Positions 51,696 to 64,000 of a stretch of DNA of 64,000 bases are shown here, piece by piece. Under the pieces are notes generated by a model, which was not told the origin of the DNA, did not search any database, and saw only the letters and a list, made by a program, of their open reading frames with translations. Origin of the DNA: Halichondria panicea (Eukaryota; Porifera; Demospongiae; Suberitida; Halichondriidae); the NCBI RefSeq assembly GCF_963675165.1, contig NC_087391.1, positions 292,001-356,000 of the forward strand. The letters are read 5' to 3'. The position numbers and the translations under genes were made by a program. The first letter of the stretch is position 1; each line of letters begins with the position of its first letter.

Positions 51696-52807
51696 ACACA
51701 TACACAGAAGAGGATACAGAGTACTAGGGAGATGATTATAATGATGCTACCCAGTGCAGGGATGGACTGCAACACTGTGGTCACTATAACTTGAAGGTTC
51801 TTCATAAATCTACACACACATACACAAACTATGAACATACGATCATAATTGCGATGCAATACCTTATAGTTCGAATAACTCTGAGAGCCTTGAGAGCTTT
51901 GAGAGCCCTAAAAACTCGCAGTGCATTAAAAGCTTCTGTGTCAAATATTGCAATGTTCTGATTGATCAGAGGAATGAGGAAATCCACTCCACTTGTAGCT
52001 ACTATGGTGAAGTCTGTATCCAAAGTGATGGGGAGAGTATTTAAACACACATACACACACACATAAAAATGACCCACCAAACACGTTCCAGTAGGTCTTG
52101 AAGTAAAGAAACCGCCATGCATTCAGTTTGAGAGAGAGCTCGATGATGTACACTGATAAGAAGAGCTGGTCCATGAGAGTGAGGTACCATTCTGTAAGGA
52201 GAATGCATATACTGTGTAGCGGGTATATTTCGAGAGTATAAAACTTTAGCGGAATGACCGTTAGAAAGGTTTTCGCGGAATAGCAGCCTTTTCTGCAGCA
52301 TGCATGCATGCGATATTAAATTCGTGGGTATAATGTTCCCGGTAGATGCTTAATCAGCGAAAACCACGAAAATTTATATCCTTGAAATATACCCGCTATA
52401 CAGTACACAATGCAGCCAGTCCATTGGTGCGCTGTGTCTCACCTGAGCGAGCAACAATCTCCTCTGATGTCTGTATGCCAATGAATACAGTATTGATGAG
52501 GATGACCACGAGAATGGTGCTACTGAACCAGCTAGACTCCACCAGGGCATAGCAAAACTTACGAAACTCACTCCCAGATTCCAAAATGAAGGGAAGCTTT
52601 GGATAACTGAAAGGAGACACAAAATGAATGGCACCAAAATCAAAACATGCAGCGCGACAAAGGATATACAAACATTATGTTATACCAGACAATGTTTCCA
52701 CGATGAATAGTCTGGCCGATAATAGTGACCTTGGTCTTCCATTCTGCCTTACAGCTGCTGCTGGAGCTAGATGCTATACTTGAGTACGTACTCTGGTCCT
52801 CCTCCAT
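50595..52807 (-). CDS. CatSper-type single-domain voltage-gated cation channel
   Basis: About nine exons. The start (ATG at 52805-52807) gives MEEDQSTYSSIASSSSSCKA. S1 is in STILVVILINTVFIGIQTSE, S2 in LMDQLFLSVYIIELSLKL. S4 is RVFRALKALKALRVIRTIR, with seven basic residues every third position. S5 follows in LQSIPALGSIIIIISLVL. The pore loop is CFTLFQLMTLDDWFVMYSNI; TLDDW is the T-x-D-x-W Ca-selectivity motif of CatSper, identical to that recalled for CatSper1. S6 ends in LFVAVIVDNLARAQ. The C-terminus is a coiled coil (LMNEYLLLLHSLEHHLSIER). One six-segment repeat fits CatSper, not Cav or TPC. Role: flagellar Ca entry. Two MITEs lie in its introns. Confidence 0.82.
51061..51290. mobile_element. 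MITE, TATAGCGGG family, copy B
   Basis: Ends taccgtatagcgcgaaattt and its inverse aaatttcgcgctatacggta, 230 bp, non-coding, flanked by TA. In an intron of the CatSper-type gene. Confidence 0.85.
51638..51702. repeat. (CA)n microsatellite in CatSper-type intron
   Basis: About 60 bp of CA between the pore and S5 exons. Simple repeat only. Confidence 0.9.
52210..52405. mobile_element. MITE, TATAGCGGG family, copy C
   Basis: Ends tactgtgtagcgggtatatt and the inverse aatatacccgctatacagta, about 196 bp. More diverged than copies A and B. In the CatSper-type intron after the S1 exon. Confidence 0.8.
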
Positions 52808-52870
52808 TGCATCATAGATATAGACTTTCTGTGCTCTATTATCTATGATTGCATGCAGCAGGCAATACAG

Positions 52871-52882
52871 TGCGCATGCGCA
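52871..52882. promoter_or_regulatory. Perfect NRF1-type palindrome
   Basis: TGCGCATGCGCA about 65 bp upstream of the CatSper-type start codon. This is the consensus NRF1 site, a common core-promoter element in animals. Confidence 0.6.
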
Positions 52883-53088
52883 ACTGAGCTCCTCCCCCTG
52901 AAAAGCCCCCTTTTCAGTTTATATTTTGGGCCTGTTTTTAGCATTATCTTCATGTATATATTTTTATAGACAATTCAATTCAAATTAAATGATTTCATGA
53001 TGTCATAATAATAATCTAGATACTACAACATTGCTGTCTCTGACAAAAAAAAACTGATGATTAGGTAAAAAAGGACACAATATTCTAC

Positions 53089-53810
53089 CTAGCTGATGTT
53101 GGACTCTAAGTCCAGTCCATCGCTCTTGACTACGGCAATGGCGGAGTAGGTCAATAGTCCAAAGGTCAACCAGAGCATGAGCAGTGGCTGTAGGATGGCA
53201 ATGACGAGTAGGAAGTAGTTCCTCACTTTACTGGCCCCCTCTGTCACGTTGGGTTGGATGGATAGACGCAGAGATTGAACCTGCAGCAAAGGGATCGGGA
53301 AGGGAGGGGGTGAAACACATGCCCATGTACACACGTGAACAACAGGACAGTAATAACCATTTGTGCTTCTGAATCATTAAAACACAGTGAATGGCTTTGT
53401 AGCAATATAATTTCGTTGCTACTCTAAGTGGCTGTACTCTCTAGTTACGACTTACAAGGTTTCACTATTTCTAGACCACCACAACTCACTAGGAAATAAG
53501 CAATGGCCAGAGCAGTGTAGCTGAGTCCACCATAGTAGCCATAGCGTCCTCCCACCAGACCGAGGGCAATGACCACAATCATACACACGTACTTGTAGCC
53601 ACAGAAAGCAATGATGTCCAACCATTTGAGCTGAGTGTTGACAGCCAGTAAATAGAGACAGAGCCAGATGAGGAGCACCTCTGCTAGTAGCCATGCCAAC
53701 AGGGAGCTAGCGGTCAATCCCAGCTGCTCAGGAGTGAACTTCTGTTGTGTGCCTAGTGCCAGACCAGTGACTAGGATGTACGTCAGAAATCCCATCACTG
53801 TGTGTGTGAG

Positions 53811-53846
<36 letters not shown>

Positions 53847-53869
53847 GTGTGTGTGTGTGTGTGTGTGAG

Positions 53870-53950
<81 letters not shown>

Positions 53951-54385
53951 GGGATAAGAATGTGGTAGCACAGAGATATGTACTACATCAGTAGTACGTC
54001 ATGGCTGAAAAAAGTTTTCAAACAACAGTGGTCATTACATGTCCTATGTGGATAATCAGTCAAGATCAGAATGAACATCAATCTAACCATATTCAGCATA
54101 AAGAAGTAAACGAGAATCATCTATTCACCTGGTATATAGAGGTCAGGGGCGTTGAGGTCTTGCCTGGGGGGGACTGGCTCACTCTGCTGGTACTGAGGGT
54201 TCCAGTTCTTGCGAGTGAAGGGGAACAGAAGAATCCCTAACTTCTTAATGACATAGTTTGTATCCACAGCAAAGTAATTCTTGATGTGGGAAGTGGCCAC
54301 AAACCTGCTCATCTAGGGAGGGAAGTTGGGACACTTACATTGTGTACAAGCTTCAACAGTAGGTACCTAGCTATCCTATAGACGT

Positions 54386-54483
<98 letters not shown>

Positions 54484-54876
54484 TACATTTTGGTCAATGT
54501 AGGCCTGTCCTCTTGATGCCAGATTTTGGCCATAATGCTGAGCAGCTGTTGTAAGCATTGGATTAGCGGCCAGCATCTGAGCAGTGTCCACCATGCTCTG
54601 AGCAGCGGGGGGAGGGGGTGCTCCACTGTGTGTGTGTGTGTGGGCGTAGGATGTATGTGTGTGTGTGTGTGTGCTATAACTACTATCTCACCTAGTATCC
54701 TGAAACAGTGGAGCCTGTGGTCCTGAAGGTGCAGCATAGCTTTGACCATAGCTCTGCCCATAGCTCTGCCCATAGGCACCACCCTGATCTACAAATAAGT
54801 GAATAGACGTGTTTACACCGTCTCTAGAACCAAGCTTACTTATCATATTATAGTTACCTGAATAATCTTGACTCAT
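53089..54876 (-). CDS. YIF1: YIF1, Yip1-interacting ER-Golgi membrane protein
   Basis: Five-pass protein of ER-Golgi vesicle transport that partners YIPF proteins and Rab GTPases. Exons: a short start MSQDYSG (54876), then a Gln/Tyr-rich exon with repeated YGQS units (about 54690-54790), then an amphipathic exon, then [20 protein letters not shown] and [14 protein letters not shown] (about 54130-54312), then the membrane exon ([37 protein letters not shown]), then the last exon with [20 protein letters not shown] ending [20 protein letters not shown] is the family signature. Introns hold (TG)n tracts at 53818-53947 and 54391-54480. Confidence 0.92.
53818..53947. repeat. (TG)n microsatellite in YIF1 intron
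   Basis: About 130 bp of TG in two blocks, each preceded by gagagggtgtg, so it arose partly by block duplication. Confidence 0.95.
54391..54480. repeat. (TG)n microsatellite in YIF1 intron
   Basis: About 90 bp of TG with one TTG interruption. Confidence 0.95.
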
Positions 54877-55024
54877 TTCGAGGTTGATTTGTAATTGTTT
54901 GAAGAATAGAACAATAACACGAGCTTTGTAACAAATTCTAAATAAAGCACATTATACATGGCATCGCCGCCCTCCTTATGAGCTATGGCAGAGGGCGGCG
55001 ATTATATATTTCCGCACAATTATA

Positions 55025-55038
55025 GTGCGCAGGCGCGG
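55025..55038. promoter_or_regulatory. NRF1-like site upstream of YIF1
   Basis: gtgcgcaggcgcgg about 150 bp upstream of the YIF1 start codon. It differs from the NRF1 consensus at one position. Confidence 0.4.
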
Positions 55039-55079
55039 TTACTGGACAAACATTACGCATTCAAGCAGCACTGAGAAAA

Positions 55080-56180
55080 CGCTTCGGAATTCTGTGGATC
55101 CATTGCAGATCAAATAGTGTCATCAAAAATGATATTTGACTCATTTTGAGAGATAAAATAAATTATATTTGGCGATACCATGGATTTTTGATGACGCCAT
55201 TTAATTAATTAATCTCAGTAAAAATTTGAAATCGGATCCACGGAATTCAAGTTATGGCAGCGGAAAGAATCGTCGAACCTTGATTATTAAACGGGTAGTT
55301 GAATACTTTCAGCAGCAATTAACTTTAGTGTCGTTTATTCAATGCCTGTGGTCCAAGGCCGAAAAATGACAAATTAGGGCCCCGACAAAATTTTGGATTG
55401 ACCTTATTTGAATGGTATGTTTCTAAACTGTCAGAAAATCATGGTATTAGATAAACGGTACTAAAGTTAATTGCTTTTGAAAGTATTCAACTACCCCCAT
55501 AGGTTCAACGATTCTTTCCGCTGCTATAACTTGAATTCCGTGGATCCAATGTCATGATTTTCTGAAAGCTTAGAAAAAAAGAAATCAAATGGCGTCATCA
55601 AAAATCATATTTGAGAGATAAAAGTATTTGTAAATTTGGCGATACCATGGATAATAAATAGCCCATGGTCCAAGGCCGAAAAATGACAAATTAGGGCCAC
55701 GACAAAATTTTTGATTGAAACATAAAATTATTAATTGAAAGGTCTGTTTCTAAGCTTTCAGAAAATCAGAACATTTTTGGCATTGGATGATCGGTACTAA
55801 AGTTAATTGCTGCTGAAAGATATTCAACTATAGAGTCTACCTTGTCAAGGTGGTTTGAAGATTCTTTCCGCTGCCATAACTTGAATTCCGTGGATCCAAT
55901 GTCATGATTTTCTGAAAGCTTAGAAAAAAGAGATCAAATGGCGTCATTAAAAATCATATTTGAGAGATAAGAGTATTTGTAAATTTGACAATTAATACCA
56001 TGGATAACAGCCCATGGTCCAAGGCCGAAAAATGACAAATTAGGGCCACGACAAAATGTTGGATTGAAATATTGAAACATATTAATTGAAAGGTCTGTTT
56101 CTAAACTTTCAGAAAATCAGAACATTTTTGGCATTGGATATCAGTACTAAAGCTGCTGAAAGATATTCAACGAATTAGAT
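55080..56180. repeat. Tandem block of dispersed inverted-repeat elements
   Basis: About three and a half copies of a ~330-bp unit between YIF1 and the MSK-type gene. Each has gccataacttgaattccgtg, ctgaaagcttagaaa, a ccatgg-containing middle, aggccgaaaaatgacaaatt and the inverse tttctaagctttcag. No coding frame. The block is the best place to define the family consensus. Confidence 0.85.
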
Positions 56181-56616
56181 TAAAAATTAATCAACCTGGA
56201 TTCGAGGCTAAACAAAATTAATTACTTATTCTGAGGGTCTGGCTGTGGGTAGCCTCGAGACCAGGCCGTATTTAATCGGCCTAGTCTCGAGGCTAGGCTG
56301 TGGGGGGTTATAATTCATATCTTTGTATAATTATACTTTTAATTAATAACATGTTTTAATTTTCTGTTCATTCCTTTGTTTACATTTGGTTTTTTTGTTA
56401 CACTGTACACTGTAGCTACTAAGTTAGGCTCTTATATCACTGCCTCGCACTTACGTATATATCAATATTTTATCTGTGTCGTTAACGATCTTTACCACAT
56501 CCACAATTAGTAAAAGCGTAGTTATTATACACAAAATGTTTTAATGTTCAGGCATAAAAATAATGTGCAAAAAAGTAATTAAAATAATTAAAATAATTAA
56601 ACGGACATAAAATGCT
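56181..56616. other. Gene-free stretch with a foldback
   Basis: 436 bp between the repeat block and the 3' end of the MSK-type gene. It contains an 18-bp inverted repeat (agcctcgagaccaggccg at 56251 and its inverse ending 56294, one mismatch). The rest is AT-rich and unrecognised. Confidence 0.6.
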
Positions 56617-62897
<6,281 letters not shown>

Positions 62898-63254
62898 AGC
62901 TAGCTAGCTAATTTAATACTCTAGTGCAGTGATGTTTACTGGACTAGAAAGTTTTGAACAATGTTATGTTATGGGCTGCCTTGAAGGGAATGTCCCTAGT
63001 CTATACATCAAAGGGTTGTGGTTTGTGACATCATGATTATACCACTATAATTATGCAGGGACTGCTTCTTTCTACTCTGACAGTATGACTTGATGCAAGA
63101 TTGTCCTGCTAGTCCACTTTATAAATGGTAAGGAATTTATTCATCCTCTGAGCTAGGGGCATGTGCAGGCTATCTGAACATGTAACGAAGCCATTCCCTG
63201 TATAAATTAATATCGTATGCACACAGACCACATGTACCTAGTCAAGTATGCACC
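62898..63254. other. Intergenic space between MSK-type gene and the last gene
   Basis: 357 bp between divergent starts, probably a promoter region. It contains gctagctagcta at 62900-62911 and a tatatatata run just inside the MSK intron. No motif with a clear identity. Confidence 0.4.
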
Positions 63255-64000
63255 ATGCAGTTTCGACTGACCCTACTCCCTCTACTGAGGTCAAGGCCCG
63301 GACTGAGACTGAGACGAGTGACTGCCTCTACTGGACTCACATGCACACAACACTACAGCTCCGTCAAGGTTCAAGCCCGATATCACGTTTATTTATTAAC
63401 GGTTTATATGACACCTCTTCATTCTCGCAGATTTATAATGAGTCGTCTGGGGAAATCACAGGAGATAGTTCGTCTGGAGTGATGGGAAAACGCTCTGAGC
63501 GTAATGAGGATCCGAGGATGGTCCAGGTATGGGAGAGAATGAGTGTCTCGAAGCTTGCTAACGGACTGAGGCTTAACCCAAGTAAGTTGTTATAAGGTGA
63601 AACTAAAAACTTTTGTAAGATTATGTACACAAAACAAATTAATTCATGAGCTGCTACTGTAGCAATGTATGTAATGGGTGATGTGTTCAATTGTCTGCAT
63701 ATTTAGAGGGTCGCCTTACTACCGTACATGTGTTCACTTGCTGAGTTATCATTGATAGCCCCCCACCCCCCACACACACACACGCACACTCACACACCCA
63801 CCCCACTCACACACCCACCCCCACACACACACACACACGCGCGCACTCACACACACACACACATAGTGCATGTGAGGAAGCTGCTCAAGAAAGACGGAGT
63901 GATGGTGGATAGTCATGACACAGGCAAGAAACCCACTACACAACAGCCTAGTTCCAGCTATAACGTATACTAGACTACTACTGATTAATGTTATCCTCGT
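63255..64000 (+). CDS. Start of a probable mitochondrial-protein gene (partial)
   Basis: The ATG at 63255 opens an Arg/Leu-rich, acid-free leader (MQFRLTLLPLLRSRPGLRL, then RVTASTGLTC) typical of a mitochondrial presequence. A weak donor (gttcaa at about 63369) would join it in phase to an exon at about 63431-63580 with MGKRSERNEDPRMVQVWERM and VSKLANGLRLNP, then an exon at about 63867 with HVRKLLKKDGVMVDSHDTG. Alternatively, an ATG at 63248 reads straight through to about 63595 without the intron. The family was not recognised. The gene runs off the window or ends near 63973. Confidence 0.45.

Noticed and set aside
50595-52807. Two-pore channel or Cav subunit
   Set aside because: Only one six-segment domain is present and the coiled-coil tail follows directly; the pore motif is CatSper-like.

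Overview
This window is nuclear DNA from an early-branching animal. The genes are split by many short GT-AG introns, often under 100 bp, and packed almost end to end. They include metazoan or flagellate hallmarks: a CatSper-type channel, radial spoke protein RSPH9, an MSK-type double kinase, tetraspanins and HAAO. Compact AT-rich genes, long (TG)n tracts and abundant MITE-like elements fit a demosponge best. That assignment is inference; no rRNA or mitochondrial marker is present. No prokaryotic operon, CRISPR array, tRNA or rRNA was seen.

Layout. 1-8 kb: a tRNA dimethylallyltransferase (+), COX20 (-), ASRGL1 (+), DNAJC22 (-), DCAF5 (+). 8-15.5 kb: an unusual gene joining a kinesin-like motor to ankyrin repeats (-), HAAO (+), a TMEM229 protein (-), a MED9-like subunit (+). 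15.5-25.3 kb: a BAR-PH-ArfGAP protein (-), RSPH9 (+), ARMT1 (-), NAA80 (+). 25.3-40.3 kb: a four-fold tandem duplication of NAA80 / MED6 / tetraspanin / last exon of ARL2. All four tetraspanins look intact, but only one NAA80 (first unit) and one MED6 (last unit) survive. 40.1-50.4 kb: ARL2 (-), a 4.4-kb Ginger-like DNA transposon with perfect 4-bp target-site duplications, then an RPS6KC1-like PX-MIT-pseudokinase gene (+). 50.6-64 kb: a CatSper-type channel (-), YIF1 (-), a block of dispersed repeats, an MSK-type kinase (-) with a piggyBac-like insertion in an intron, and the start of a probable mitochondrial-protein gene (+).

From the left end to RPS6KC1 the genes alternate strand one by one, so nearly every 5' end faces another across a 90-290 bp putative bidirectional promoter and 3' ends converge within tens to hundreds of bases. 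The genes are housekeeping or ciliary functions with no shared pathway; the shared feature is the architecture. The points most worth a second look are the kinesin-ankyrin fusion, the reciprocal decay within the tandem array (including a telomere-like scar and a 63-bp near-perfect palindrome), the intact Ginger-like element, and two minisatellites whose repeat units carry splice sites.
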